Source: Hydra vulgaris (taxonomy: Eukaryota; Cnidaria; Hydrozoa; Anthoathecata; Hydridae). From it: a DNA stretch of 64,000 bases. The stretch is taken from positions 35,884,501-35,948,500 of the forward strand of contig NC_088921.1 of NCBI RefSeq assembly GCF_038396675.1, read 5' to 3'. Positions 37,577 to 50,350 of the stretch are shown piece after piece. The position numbers and the translations under genes are program-made. Under the pieces are notes generated by a model. The model had not been told where the DNA came from. It saw only the letters and a list, made by a program, of their open reading frames with translations, and did not search any database. Each line of letters starts with the position of its first letter. Position 1 is the first letter of the stretch.

Positions 37577-37812
37577 AGTTATAATTGTATTCTGCAAATT
37601 TTTTTATCCACTTAACGACGATTCTGATGTACAAGAATTGCAATTGAACAATTTGTTTCACTCGACTCAATTTGTTTATTAGCTTTGGTTGTTTTTTTAA
37701 AAAACGTTGTCTTAGTAATCATAACATCAATAAAACACTGTTTATAAAAAATAGTTTTGAATATTTAATCGGGTACATTTTTATTTGAATACCGTTTTTT
37801 TTTTCATAAAAA

Positions 37813-38739
37813 ATGGATCCAGTCAAAATTACTCTTGTAATAGTTATTACGATTGCTATTTTTACAAATACTACTTCATTGTATTTTCTTTGTAAAAAAC
37901 GTAAAAGCAACTACGTCATATTATGTATTAATTTGACTTTTGCTGACATATTGCAAAGTATTGCAGGGTATATACCAGATCTCTTTCTTGATACAAATTT
38001 ACAAAAAGCTACTACATTTTGCAAGCTAACTGCCTTTTTTGTTGCTTTTCCTTCATTTGCGACTATAGCAATGCACGCTGGAATAGCTCTTTCAAGAATG
38101 GTACTACTAAGTTCATGTTTTTCTAGCAACCTAATTAACTATAAAAAATTATTTATTAAAATTGGAATCTCCTCGTGGATTTATGGATTATTTTGGGCCA
38201 CTTTGCCCCTATTAGGGTTTTCATCATATACACTGGAAGGTACTCGTTCTCGATGTTCAATGAATTTTTCTCCCAAAACTATTATAGAAAAGGCTTATTT
38301 AATCTTGATTTTTACTTTTGGTTTTTGCATTCCCGTTACAATAATTATCACTTCCTGTTTATTTACAGCTCACGTGATTGTTACAAAGTATAACTACTTT
38401 TATGTCACTTACGGTAAAGAAAATGCAGAAACAAAGTTATTTAAAGAGAAAGAAAAAAATGCAATATCTTCTTTTATACTAATGGTTTTGTCGTTTATAG
38501 TTTGTTGGACACCTTACGCAACAATTGGTTGTTTAACTGCTTTTACGTCAGTTAAAACGCCAAATTGGCTTCTTGAAGTAGCTGCTTTATTTGCTAAGTT
38601 GTCTGCTCTAGTTAATCCTATTATTTATTACTGGAAAGATGGTATATTTAAAAAACGTACTGTGCGAGAAAAAACATTTACAAAAAGTTTACTCATAATA
38701 AAGAGTGAAATAAACAGAAGTATTGATCATACCGCCTAA
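37813..38739 (+). CDS. Opsin (cnidarian-type, single exon), 308 residues
   Basis: A complete intron-free seven-helix receptor. TM1 about 5-27 (N19); TM2 about 35-57 with NLTFAD (D45); conserved Cys70 before TM3 and Cys148 in loop 2 can form the usual disulfide; TM4 about 113-136; TM5 about 160-190; TM6 with CWTPY (231-235); TM7 with FAKLSALVNPIIY, whose Lys262 sits seven positions before the Pro of NPxxY, where opsins hold retinal as a Schiff base. Lys plus NPIIY makes an opsin far more likely than another rhodopsin-class receptor. Function by family: light-activated G-protein signalling at the plasma membrane. Odd points: the E/DRY motif is replaced by LSRM (residues 93-96), and the segment after NPIIY is YWKDGIF. 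A short N-terminus and absent introns fit known cnidopsins. No stop or shift. Upstream is a TA repeat; AATAAA occurs at about 39222. Confidence 0.88.
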   Translation: MDPVKITLVIVITIAIFTNTTSLYFLCKKRKSNYVILCINLTFADILQSIAGYIPDLFLDTNLQKATTFCKLTAFFVAFPSFATIAMHAGIALSRMVLLSSCFSSNLINYKKLFIKIGISSWIYGLFWATLPLLGFSSYTLEGTRSRCSMNFSPKTIIEKAYLILIFTFGFCIPVTIIITSCLFTAHVIVTKYNYFYVTYGKENAETKLFKEKEKNAISSFILMVLSFIVCWTPYATIGCLTAFTSVKTPNWLLEVAALFAKLSALVNPIIYYWKDGIFKKRTVREKTFTKSLLIIKSEINRSIDHTA

Positions 38740-39713
<974 letters not shown>

Positions 39714-39905
39714 CTGCCGTGGCGCAGTGGTTAGAGTTCTGGCTCAGAACCCAGAGGTCCGAGGTTCGATGCCAGCTCTAGCCATATAAGCGACATTGGT
39801 ACGGAAGGAGGCGTGAACTTCTTGTTAAATGCTCTCCCGCGGTGCTCTGTGATAAGACCGTAAGGACTTCTGGGAGCACCTAAAATAACTACAAAAAAAA
39901 AAAAA
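39714..39905 (+). mobile_element. tRNA-derived SINE, full length
   Basis: The head contains an A box (TGGCGCAGTGGTTAGAG, 39720-39736) and a B box (GGTTCGATGCC, 39763-39773) with an anticodon-stem-like TCTGG/CCAGA between, so it derives from a tRNA and carries an internal Pol III promoter. The body holds GGAGGCGTGAACTTCTTG and CCCGCGGTGCTCTGTGATAA, then an A-rich tail (about 39885-39905). It is the best copy of the family seen in part at 8.4, 26.2 and 33.7 kb. The cloverleaf does not fold cleanly, so I do not call a tRNA gene. Confidence 0.88.
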
Positions 39906-40449
39906 AGTAAGTTTTTTAAATATCAATACTTTCAAAAGTTCGGTATTGAACGGTACCTTTTGAAAGTGTTTGATAGTGTAAACTTAAATTATCGCCACTA
40001 CCAAAAGAATCAAACACCTCTTTTGTTTAACCCGCCTACAAGAGAAAATATACTATCTTACATGATTGCTCATATTTTTTACAACACTCCACTCTTTTAA
40101 AATTTTTCAAAAAAAATCAACATTTTTAAATTGGTTTTTATTTCCCCAGAGACAAAATATGTATCAAGGCTTGATCAAAATTACTTTGGATTTTTTTGGT
40201 AATAACTTATTGATAAAAATAAATATAGTTCAAACTCAAGTCCCCAACACTTGTGAGAAATACATTATCAACTCTTGGCATTATCAACTCTTAAAAATGT
40301 CAAAATCAAAACAATAAAACAATGTTATTCTCACAATTAATTTTTTAGAAAGACCTTTAAATTTTATTTTTAAAAGAAATAACCTCTGCAAACAAAATTA
40401 AACAATAAAAATAATTGAAAATTAATTATTTTATGAAATTTACTTAATA
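39906..40449. other. AT-rich, no gene recognised
   Basis: Around 39920-40010 the GGTATTGAA / TTTTGAAAGTG motifs continue a repeat split by the SINE. The short open stretch at 40066-40317 has no recognisable domain. Confidence 0.4.
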
Positions 40450-40619
40450 CAGTAAAATCTCTATAATTTTAATTTGGGGAAAAATAAAAGTTCGAATAAG
40501 AGAGATTTTCGAATTATAGAAAGTTGATTTTTCTTAAACGCATTTCACGGTGACTTTACATTTAATCGAATTATGGAGGTTTTCGAATTAAGGAGATTCG
40601 AATTAGAGAGATCTTACTG
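40450..40619. mobile_element. 170-bp pogo/Tigger-type MITE
   Basis: The left end CAGTAAAATCTCTATAATT and right end AATTAGAGAGATCTTACTG are inverted copies, with TA on both sides (40448-40449 and 40620-40621). Internal TTCGAATWA motifs repeat. CAGT ends with TA duplication are characteristic of pogo/Tigger non-autonomous elements. Confidence 0.85.
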
Positions 40620-40621
40620 TA

Positions 40622-43512
40622 TAATAATTTTAATAAAAATTTTAATGGAGAATTTTTAAGTTAAATTTACATAATTTAATTTTAATAAAATTTCAAATGT
40701 TCAGGTAAAATTATTACTCTCTGAAGTTTTTTAATTTAGGACAAAATATTTTAAATTAAATTTATTTCAAAAAAATTCGTATTATTATTACCAATTTTTT
40801 TTTTTTTGATATTGAGTTCGGTGTGGCGAATAGGACTTCGGTAGTGATGGGAACAATTTTCATTATTGCAAAAAATGTTTTCACTTTGAAACACTCGATA
40901 TTGAAATTTAGTTTTTTGATATCGCACTTTCAATATCATTACTACCGATAATTCGGTGTTTTTTAAATGATCGAATTGCCTTTTGGTAAACTGTTAAACC
41001 AATTGCAATTGTATGATTAGGAAAACTATTTTTGTTTTATCAGGAATATCTATTAAACTGAGAATCACAAAAATTTATTATTTGCTGCCAAGAAAGTTGA
41101 ATTTTTTAATGAACATTCAGAGTTTTTTAATAATTAATGCTATTGGACCTAATCATTTCATACATTCAATCATTTCCAAAATTTTCATTCAAGGGTTTTC
41201 ATTCAATCATTTCATTCATTCAATCATTTCAAGGGTCCATAATTCTTCTGGCATTGGTTGCAACCAATATCAAATTAAAGTGACAAAAATTGAAGCAAGT
41301 TTAATGTTACTTAAGTTGAAATATATCATATCCTGAAATATAACATATCCTTGCATGTATCAAAGCATTAAAATATCCTTTTTTTGATATGAAACTTCGA
41401 AGAACAGTTTTAAAAGTCATGGTTTAAAAACCATTGTTTTTAAAATGGTTTTTCAAAGGTTTATATTAAAAACATGGATTGTTTAGCAGGGTTTACAACT
41501 TATGGCCATTGTTTTTACACCATTTTCACCATAAGTTCCACATCCCCACTAGATATTTTTTATTATACTTTATTTTATTTTATTTTTTTGAGCTTTTTGC
41601 TTCAGCGTAAGTTTTCCAATTGTTTTTTTTTTTTCACTATTTTCTTTTTTTTGTTAGGATTATTATTTGCATTTTATTAAAAATCCTTTACAATTTATAA
41701 TTACACTTTCCCACTTAACTTACCATTCTTTTACTACATTATGCTACTTTCGATTTGACGTGCTTTAGGTAATTGTTAATAATATAGTTTTTTTATTTTA
41801 ATCTGTAAACTCTTTATACATATCTAAGTAAAGATATATTACACTTATTAAATAAATATACTATTATTATAAAAAATACATCCAATCTAATATTTATTTT
41901 TACTTTAACTTATACAATTTTAAACAAGCTTTTAATTCTGTATCTATAATTTATAATTCTATCTATAAATTTTTTTTAGATGTTTTTGTTTATTTTTCTC
42001 CTCTCGTAGTTAAACTTATTAAAGATGAATCTGCAAAACGGTCGGCAAAAAAATTGGCCAAACTAATACAACAACTAGCAGTATTGAATCTATTTGGGTT
42101 ACAGTTGCAAGCAGGAAAATAAAAAAAATTCATTGAACAACTAACAAGTTATTAACGCATTTCCAATTGAGCAACAGCACAAAAAGAAGCAAGGAAAAAA
42201 AGCATCTGATGAAAAACTAGAGTTTAGTTTGTTAAACGTATTAAATCTATGTCCTTAAACTAATATCAATTATCGCTGCGCTATCGATGAAATATCGATA
42301 TATTATCAGATGAATTATTGATGAAATATCACATGAACTGTAGATGAACTATCAGATATTTTTGAAAAAAACATATTATATACAACAGCAAAATAATTAA
42401 AAATTTCAGATAATTGAAAAAAGGTTTTCATAAGTACGGTTATGACTGAGGGTTAAAGTTATTTTAATAAACAGGTAAGAGTCAGTGGCGGATTGAGGTT
42501 TAGCGTCGTGGGGAAGGGGGCTAGAGGAATGAGTGTGGGGCGATAGGGGTTGGGGTGGCACATTAATCCCTAGAAACCTTTTTTTTTGGAAATTGCACTT
42601 GCAGTAAGCATATTTTCATTGATGCTTTTATATGCTTTTTATCATGACTAATAAGTATGTCTAAGACAATAAACAATCTAGAGCTTGAGTTTGCTAAGTT
42701 TTGATTGGTTGACAATTATTGTCGAAAAAAGTGATATTTTATATCATTGCAATAGTTTGGTTATTTAAAAAAAAATTTACGCTATACTTATTACCAAAAG
42801 CAAGCATTAAGAAAGAAGTTTACTTTCCTGCTAGTTTATACAAATTTTTTACTGCGAAATTTTATTTAAAACGGGTACAGAACGTTTGTTGGTCGTCTTT
42901 AAGAATATTATACGGACTTATGACGTCTATAAGGCGTTGTATAGACGTCTTACGGACGTCTTTGCTCGCTGGATTGAAGCAAAACGATTTATTGATAATT
43001 TAAAGTCAATGCTCTTAGCAAGCTCATATTTAATTAAAATTAATGTCAATCTCAAAAAACATTGTTTTTTCATTGTTGATTACAGATATTTTTTGATAGT
43101 ATTTAGTCTACCGAAACTTCTCTCATTATAAGCATAATGTAAAACGAAGAGTCAAATAAATTTTGTAAAGTATAGACAAGTTAGGAAAACATGATGTCAT
43201 CTATTTTTTTGTTATAAATATATATAAGTTTTTCATTTGTAGTTCAGTTGTCATTTCTGGAGATATTAATGCATACACATCCTTGAAAGTAGAGCCGGCG
43301 CGAGTAGATTTCAAGTGGGGAGGGGTTGCCATATGGGTTTTAGCCGAAAACATTATTAAAACATAAAAACAAATCTAATCTGCTCCACAATTTTCAAATC
43401 AGCTAATTTTTGATTATTTTTTTCTCTCCTTTAAAAAAGAAAAGTCGTTTATTGTTTTCAAAATCATTGTAGTCGACTAAAACTTGATTTTGTCGAAGTA
43501 TGGTAATAAATG
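40622..43512. other. AT-rich, no gene recognised
   Basis: Contains a tandem ATTCAATCATTTCA-type repeat (41145-41235), G-rich patches at about 42480-42560 and 43295-43335 that look like element ends, and repeated AGACGTC near 42910-42960. Short open stretches have no recognised domain. Confidence 0.45.
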
Positions 43513-43690
43513 CGCGGACGTGGTGCAGTGGATAGCTGATTGGTATAAATTTCATCATTAAACAAATGACATTGGACCAACGTTGGTTTTGCATTGGAAA
43601 AAACAGCCGACGCTAGCTGGGAAGTTCTCTATGGAAAATTCAACCGCGCCTCATAACTTTATCATTATAACATCCACAGCACTACGCCGT
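43513..43690. repeat. Possible second tRNA-like or inverted-end repeat
   Basis: The left end GTGGTGCAGTGGATA and, in reverse, the right end GTAGTGCTGTGGATG are related. The minus strand also shows GGTTGAATTTTCC about 35 bp after the A-box-like sequence. It could be a SINE or a small inverted-end element. Confidence 0.3.
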
Positions 43691-44039
43691 TATTTAACCA
43701 ATTTTAAAAACTAAAATATTTTAACATTTTTCGCGTGCAAATAATGTTATTATTATATATATTTCGTCGCTTGACAATAATTACAATAACTAAGTAAATA
43801 AATAAAAATTTACATGACAGGATCAAAAAGATAACTATAGTTGTCTTATCACTAAGCCACGCAATATATACCATACTTAGCATAGCTTTTAAAAACTGTG
43901 TAAGATAATACAAAATCTTTTAAATATTAAATTTTCTTGAAAATTATATTTTAAATAAGGAAAGAAAAAAATATATAATTTAAAAAAATAAAAAATAAAA
44001 AATTTATTATTTATATTTTACCCTCCTATTTCTATTTTT

Positions 44040-44205
44040 TTTTTAAATTTCTTTTGTTAGATTGAGAATAAGAAAAAAAAAAAATTTTTTTAAAATAAAA
44101 AAAAAAAAAAAAAAAAAAATAGCAAAAAAAATATATATTTATATATATATAGATATCTATTTATATACATATATATTTTTTTCGCTTTTTTTTTTTTTTT
44201 GTATC
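44040..44205. repeat. A/T low-complexity hairpin
   Basis: A long A-run, TAGCAAAAAAAATATATATT, then the reverse pattern ending TTTTTTTCGC and a T-run: an imperfect inverted repeat built from homopolymers. Confidence 0.7.
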
Positions 44206-44391
44206 TAGATAACAAAAACAAAAAGATAAAAAGTGAATGCACACACTCACATATAAATACATGGCAAATAATTAGGGGTACTTTTTAATAAAATTTCAAG
44301 AATATATAGTACAAACTTTTTTACATCGGTAATAAACAAATGATAACATTAAATCGTGTAAAAGTTTGCAATAGAATTTTATTTATTTATA

Positions 44392-44720
44392 TGCCTATAT
44401 ATAAAATTAGTTTTGTTTTAAATTGGTTAAGCGAAGAGAGTGTTTTAAGATCATCATTTAAAAGTGTATTCCATAATTTAGGTCCTCGATTTGTAATTGA
44501 GTATTTAGTGGCTGAATAATAGTTTTTGGATTGGTCGACCTTCATTTGTAATAATCCTAATAGCATGTTTTTGTTTGCAGAGTAGTTTATTTATTTCTGT
44601 AACGTTGGTGCTGCACCAAGCAATATTTACATAGTTTAGGTAACAATGTATAAATGAAAAGTATATGTATTTCAAACACGATGTTAATTTCATAAGTATT
44701 CTTAGTTTCATCAAATGCAT
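44392..44720 (-). pseudogene. LINE 3' end (CR1/jockey-type)
   Basis: The minus strand reads YIYFSFIHCYLNYVNIAWCS then KLLCKQKHAIRIITNE, the same block as the LINE at 36.5 kb, followed by RGPKLWNTLLNDDLKTLSS, a LINE C-terminal motif. About 100 residues between the two blocks are deleted. Confidence 0.7.
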
Positions 44721-44886
44721 TTTTATTTCCGGAATTTTCTGGACATATTATGAAAGCATTTTCCGGATTTTTTTCCGGATTTTTTCAGTGAAAATTTTTC
44801 AAGATTTCTTAAATATGACCAGGGTAGTAAGTCAGTTATTTACTTCAAAGAACCACAATATTGTTGATATTCCTATTGACGAATAA
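44721..44886. other. Short spacer before family X element B
   Basis: TTTTCCGGATTT is repeated, then an open stretch of about 24 codons ends TAA exactly at the element border. No function assigned. Confidence 0.3.
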
Positions 44887-47800
44887 CACGGTTAGCACGG
44901 ATCCTGATAATGCCTACCTAGCTGACCCAAGAACGCCACTTATACGGAAAGATAGTACACACATCAAGGTACCTTGTGATTCAAATCACAGGAATTGAAA
45001 TCTTTTAATTTTGTCCGCGAAAAAAAAATTTAATTTGAATTTTCAAATTGAGTAAAATATTGACTTCATAGTGCGCTAATAAAAACACTTGTCGAATATG
45101 AACTATTCTATATAATTTGATAAAAATTGGGGCAAATGTAGCCTATAACCACATCAAATTCTTAACAAAATTTCAGTTTGAATGGATGACTGGTTTAAGA
45201 TTTATGGCAGTTTTAATTTTGTCAGTTTTTTGCTACTTAAACCTCAAAACGTTATTAATTGCTTTGGAATTCAGTCACTATTTTTAAAAAAATGGTTACA
45301 TGAGTGTTCTTTTATGTAATACCAACAACTTTTATTATAAATATTTGTTAGTACTTGTACCATTTTCATTTTATTGACCAAATATTGATTTGCTACTTAA
45401 AGGTTTGAATCCGTCGACACGGCTTTATCTATCACTTATTTATATTTTTATTTATCACTTTTTCTATTTCTAAATAAAAAACAACATTTCTAAAAAAAGA
45501 GCCTACATTTCTCAAACAAAAGGTCCTCAAAAAAAAAGTGGGTAGGCCATGGCTATGAATGCATAGCGTGAACATATCAACATTTCCTAAGGTATAAACT
45601 ACTGCCAATATGCAAAAAAAAAAGGTGTGACAAGTATTATTAATTTAATAAGTGTGACAATTATCGTTTATATAATTTCCTTACCAAGGAAAGAACTATT
45701 TAAAAAATATTTCCTTTTAATTTAATATTTCCTCGATTAAATCAAGTAAATATTTCCTTGATTTTAAATTAATAATATGGGTTACTATGTTAAGCGGATT
45801 GTTATTAAGCAAAGATTCATGATGAAAGCAAAGATTCATGATGAAAATCGAAAGTTTGTGTGCTTGCTCTCTCTGAAAAAATGTTTAATACAGCTTACTA
45901 CTTTCCAAGCAGATTGAATATGCCAACTGTACAAGACAAAAATCAATATTAGTGATACTCGGGTACCAAAAGGATTCTGTGAATCATGTAGAACTACTTT
46001 GCGCAGGAAACAAGAGGGGAAAGAAGTTAAGCTCCCTCCTTTGTTTGATTTCAAGTCAATACAAGTGAGACCTGAAACAAGAAGCACAATGTGTTGTTGC
46101 CTAATATGCCGAATTGGTCGTTCAAAGCTGCAAGAAAAACATCATCTTGTAGAGCAAACCACTATTGAGAAAAAATATAATGTGCGTTGCAGCACATGCC
46201 TCAGCCCTTTAGGAAAAGGTTTTCCCCACCAAGCTCTCAAATAATGTTCAGGGAAAATCTTCAATCTTTGGCAGCAAAAGATGCCAAAGCAGCCGAACAA
46301 ATCGCATCTCGAGTTATTTCAAATAAAGTATTTTCTCCGGAAGAAACCATTCTATTTGCTAAAGCATCCGGCGGGCCTCTACTTACAGTTACCCTAGGTA
46401 AATATTTATACTTAAATAATTTTTACGTATATATTGAAATAAAGTCTTGAAAAAACACTAGATAGATTTCAGGAAGTATATTATTGACAAGTTTCTAATT
46501 TCTTTAAAAACTAATAGCTTGAAAGTTTTACACAATCTTACTAAACAAAATTTATTGTAACTATAAAATAAGTTGTTGCTCACCGCAAATTTTCTGGTGG
46601 CTATTTTGTTAAGCTCGGTATTGATGGTGGCAAAGGTTTTCTCAAGTTTTGCCTAAGCATTGTCAATACTGCGTTACGAGATAAAACCAGCTCACCGCGA
46701 CAACAACAACCTCTCACTCAAAGGACTGGTAAAGACACTGGAGTCAAGAGACAAACTTGTTGGGGTATTAAAAGATTTGCCAGAAACACACTCCAATATT
46801 GAATAAATCTGGTAACAAATTGTATGCAAATTGAGTTAAACTAATTTTGGTTTGTGATATGAAAGTTGCAAACAAAATTTGTGGTCTTCAAACCCATTCA
46901 AGTACGCACCTTTGTTCGGCAATGTTATTCAAAAGCCAATCATCTGCGGGCCTGTCAATGTTCTGATTTTAGAAATCATCCCACCGATGGAATTGCATCT
47001 CCTCTTAGAAGTTGTCAAACATCTTTTCAAGATCCTTAAAACTGCTTGGATAGAAGCTGTTAAGTTGCCAGCCGTCCTCCAAATTCAACTCAGCCCATAT
47101 CATGGGGGCTAGTTTGAGGGAAATGAATGCAGGAAACTTCTTAAAAATGTGGAAGTGCTGCAGCAACTTGCTGATACAAACATGATTCCCTGCATAATTG
47201 ATCTAAACAGTAAGCATCTTTAAAGAACTGCTAAAATAATTTGAGTTATTAGAGATTAGGCAGCTGAAATTCATAGCATACGGCTTTTAATGAACATTTT
47301 CACCATCTTTAAAAATAGTATTATAGAGTATTTGCATAAAAAGAGTACATTGAGCTATTTGTTAATAAATATTTTGTGGAGAAAATCAAATCAAACAAGT
47401 CTTAAAATGTAATCAGATACTATTTTATGGTAATACAATATAAAAAATAGGGTTTAAATAGTTATTTTTTTACTTAATTTTGAATGTAAATGTATTTAAA
47501 ATGATTTCAAGAGTCAATACAAAAAAATTTAAGAGATCTGCTTTTTTTTTTTGTTTCACCAACTGTAGTCATTTGACCAGGTTTTGCACTTTTTTTAGCA
47601 GTTTGGATGTAGTTTATACCTTAAGAAATGTTCATATGTTCACGCTATGCATTCATGGCCATAGCCTACCCACTTTTTTTTAGGACCTTTTGTTTGAGAA
47701 ATGTAGGCTCTTTTTTTAGAAATGTTGTTTTTTATTTAGAAATAGAAAAAGTGATAAATAAAAATATAAATAAGTGATAGATAAAGCCGTGTCGACGGAT

Positions 47801-48322
47801 TCAAACCTTTAAGTAGCAAATCAATATTTTGGTCAATAAAATGAAAATGGTACATGTACCAACAAAATATTTATAATAAAAACTGTTGGTATTACATAGT
47901 AGAACACTCATGAACCATTATTTTAAAAATAGTGACCGAATACCAAAGCAATTGGTAACGCTTTGAGGTTTAAGTAGCAAAAAACTGACAAAATTAAAAC
48001 TGCTATAAATCTTAAACCAGTCATCCAATCAAACTGAAATTTTGTTAAGAATTTGATGTGGTTATAGGCTACATTTGCCCCAATTTTTATCAAATTATAT
48101 AGAATAGTTCATATTCTACAAGTGTTTTTATTAGCGCACTATGAAGTCAATATTTTACTCAATTTGAAAATTCAAATTAAATTTTTTTCCGCGGACAAAA
48201 TTAAAAGATTTCAATTCCTGTGATTTGCATCACAGGGTACCTTGATGTGTGTGCTATCTTTCCGTATAAGTGGCGTTCTTGGGTCAGCTAGGTAGGCATT
48301 ATCAGGATCCGTGCTAACCGTG
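44887..48322 (+). mobile_element. Family X element B with ~715-bp terminal inverted repeats
   Basis: The left arm 44887-45602 and right arm 47609-48322 are reverse complements with scattered mismatches, starting CACGGTTAGCACGGATCCTG. Flanks are ATAA on the left and GTAA on the right, an imperfect possible target duplication. Between the arms lies a family X gene in plus orientation. Arm similarity looks well over 90 percent by eye, so insertion is fairly recent. The LINE beginning at about 48340 lies immediately to the right. Confidence 0.88.
45806..47222 (+). pseudogene. Family X Cys-rich transposon protein, copy B
   Basis: Reads HDENRKFVCLLSLKKC, VPKGFCESCRTTLRRKQEG, LPPLFDFKSIQVRPETRST, CCCLICRIGRSKLQEKHHL, YNVRCSTCLSPLGKGFPH, then FRENLQSLAAKDAKAAEQI and a donor-like site at about 46398 (CTAG|GTAAAT). 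Further on are VKLGIDGGKGFLKFCLSIV (46610-46660), TGKDTGVKRQ, LVGVLKDLPETHSNIE, FGLVCDMKVANKICGLQTHS, IIPPMELHLLLEVVKHLFK (46978-47035) and, shifted, YHGG.FEGNECRKLLKNVEVLQQLADTN. The motif order equals copy A; the first CxxC is CLLS, so one Cys is lost. Several shifts and stops occur after 46700. Length and order suggest an original of roughly 600 or more residues. Function unknown; probably the element's own protein. Confidence 0.65.
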
Positions 48323-48339
48323 GTAACTTAATGTTAATG

Positions 48340-50350
48340 TTAATAGTAATAAATGTGCTTCTTATATAACCTTTTGGATTCAGGCTGGCATGGAATCTTT
48401 TATTCTCTCTCGACAATTCCAATTCAAGTTTCACTCTTCTCCATGGTTTTCCTCTCATTGTGCTGATGCAATATCTAATCGTAACCATTACTTTCATATT
48501 TATCAGGAAAATAATTTTCCTGCAACAGACATATGTTTACTATTGATCGAAACCATTGTAAAAAGGTTTTGTCTAACGCCAAAGGCTGCTATTATTAGGT
48601 CACGAAATCTCGTATTTTATCTCAAAAACTAGGTTCTAGTGACTTCTGGAGAACCTTTAATAGTATTTAAAATAAAGGCAAATCTGTTATTTCACCTCTC
48701 TTGTATAATTTAGATTTTTTCACCTCACCCAAAGACAAAACTGAATTGTTTACTAAGAACTTTTCATCAATATTATCTCTTTATTCCACTTATCGCGTTC
48801 TACCTGATATAGCCGTCAAACAGGTTGACCCATTGCATAACATTCGAATTACTCTAGCTTCTGTATCTAGAGTAATTTCATGCTTAGAATTTTCTACAGC
48901 TTGTGGTCCGGACAACATACTTGTTATAGAAAAGTTCTATGGGCTGTCGTCTATACTTTTAAAACTATATTATAATTGCTTATCAGAATCTTATTTTCCA
49001 GCTTGCTTAAAAGCGGCACCTGTTTCCCTATTTTCAAAAGTTCTGGATAGCGATCTGACTCGTCTAACTACCGTCCCATTAGTCTTTTTCCTATCATAAG
49101 CTAGGTTTTCAAGTTTTTAATTAGCAAAAATTGATCTAGAATTTAATAACTTACTTTCTAATTATTAATATAGATTTTGATCTTCTCGTTCTACAGCTGA
49201 TTTGCTTATAGTAATAACCGATAGGTTTGATTGTGCATTAGATATATGTGGAGATGTTAAAGCTATTGCTCTCGACACTTCTAAAGGTTTTGATAGAGTT
49301 TGGCATGCCAGCCTTTTTCATAAGCTCATCTCTTACGGTGTATCTGGTAACATCTCTAAGATTTTTGAATCCTTCCTTCCAATCGTAGTACAAAAATTAT
49401 CCTTGATGGACAGCACTCTTCTTCATATCCTGTAACTTCACGGGTTCCTCAAAGTTCTATCCTTGGTCCTATACTTTTTTGAATTTACATTAACAATCTA
49501 CCAGAAATACTTACATCTAAGTTGGTATTGTTTGCTGATGATACTACCATTTAATCTTGTGTTGATAAGAAGTCAACACTCTCTGATTGCTTGAAGGGGG
49601 AATTTGAGCTTAAAAAGATCTCACTTCTGCTACAGTATGGGGTTTTACATTGGTTGGTAAACTTTAACTCGGTTCTCAATTTTTTTTTAGCTAATTGTTA
49701 TCGTCTAGATCTATTATATTTCTAGATCTTCCTATATTTATGAACGGTAGTGTACTTGATGAGTCATCTACCCTTCATCTTGTAGGACTAACTCTTACTT
49801 CCAATCTTACTTGGAAACCATATTTCAATTCATTTGCAAAATTAGCATCCGTTAAGGTTGCGTCTCTTTATCGTGCTCGCCACACTCTACTCTTTATCTC
49901 TATAAATCTCAAATCCGGCCTTGTATGAAATACTGTCATATCAGGGGTGGATCTTCAAATGATGCCCTTTCTCTTTTAGACAAGGTGCAAAAACGCATTG
50001 TAAACATAGTTGGACCTGCTCTTGCAGCCTACCTCCAATCATTATCACATCATCGTAATGTTGCTTCTCTTTCTCTTTTCTATAAATACTTCAATGGACA
50101 CTGCTCTAAAGATGTGCCATCTACTAAAATTCATTCTCGCGTTACTCGTGCTTCAATTAAGTCTCATACTTTTACTTGAACATCAGATCTTTGGAATTTG
50201 CTTCCTTCATCTTGTTTTCCTGATTTATATAATTTGAAATTTTTTAAGTCGCCTATTAATCGTCACCTTGCTCTATAAACTTCATCTTTTCTCTTCCCGT
50301 TACTTCCAACTCTAATAGTGTTTCTCTTCCAGTAACTTCCAACTCTAATG
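48340..50350 (+). pseudogene. LINE (CR1/jockey-type), degenerate, same family as window end
   Basis: Pieces in order: SSPWFSSHCADAISNRNHY, SPKDKTELFTKNFSSILSLY (48725-48790), STACGPDNILVIEKFYG, LYYNCLSESYFPACLKAAPV, FRSSRSTADLLIVITDRF-like (49180-49225), VKAIALDTSKGFDRVWHASL (catalytic DxSKxFD block, 49255-49315), VPQSSILGPILF, VLFADDTTI (49520-49550), VNFNSVL, LHLVGLTLTSNLTWKPY, GGSSNDALSLLDKVQKRIVN, PSTKIHSRVTRASIKSH and LWNLLPSSCFPDLYNLKFF to about 50275. Stops and shifts interrupt most blocks. The tail TTGCTTGCAGCCATAA matches the 3' UTR stem of the copy at 63.25 kb. Confidence 0.82.

Noticed and set aside
39720..39792. A functional tRNA gene
   Set aside because: A and B boxes are present, but the anticodon and acceptor stems do not fold cleanly and an element body with poly-A tail follows, so it is a SINE.
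42719..43131. Two overlapping plus-strand frames of 81-94 codons
   Set aside because: Low-complexity, no recognisable motif, no splice or poly-A context.
45836..46087. 83-codon minus-strand frame
   Set aside because: Shadow of the family X reading frame on the plus strand.
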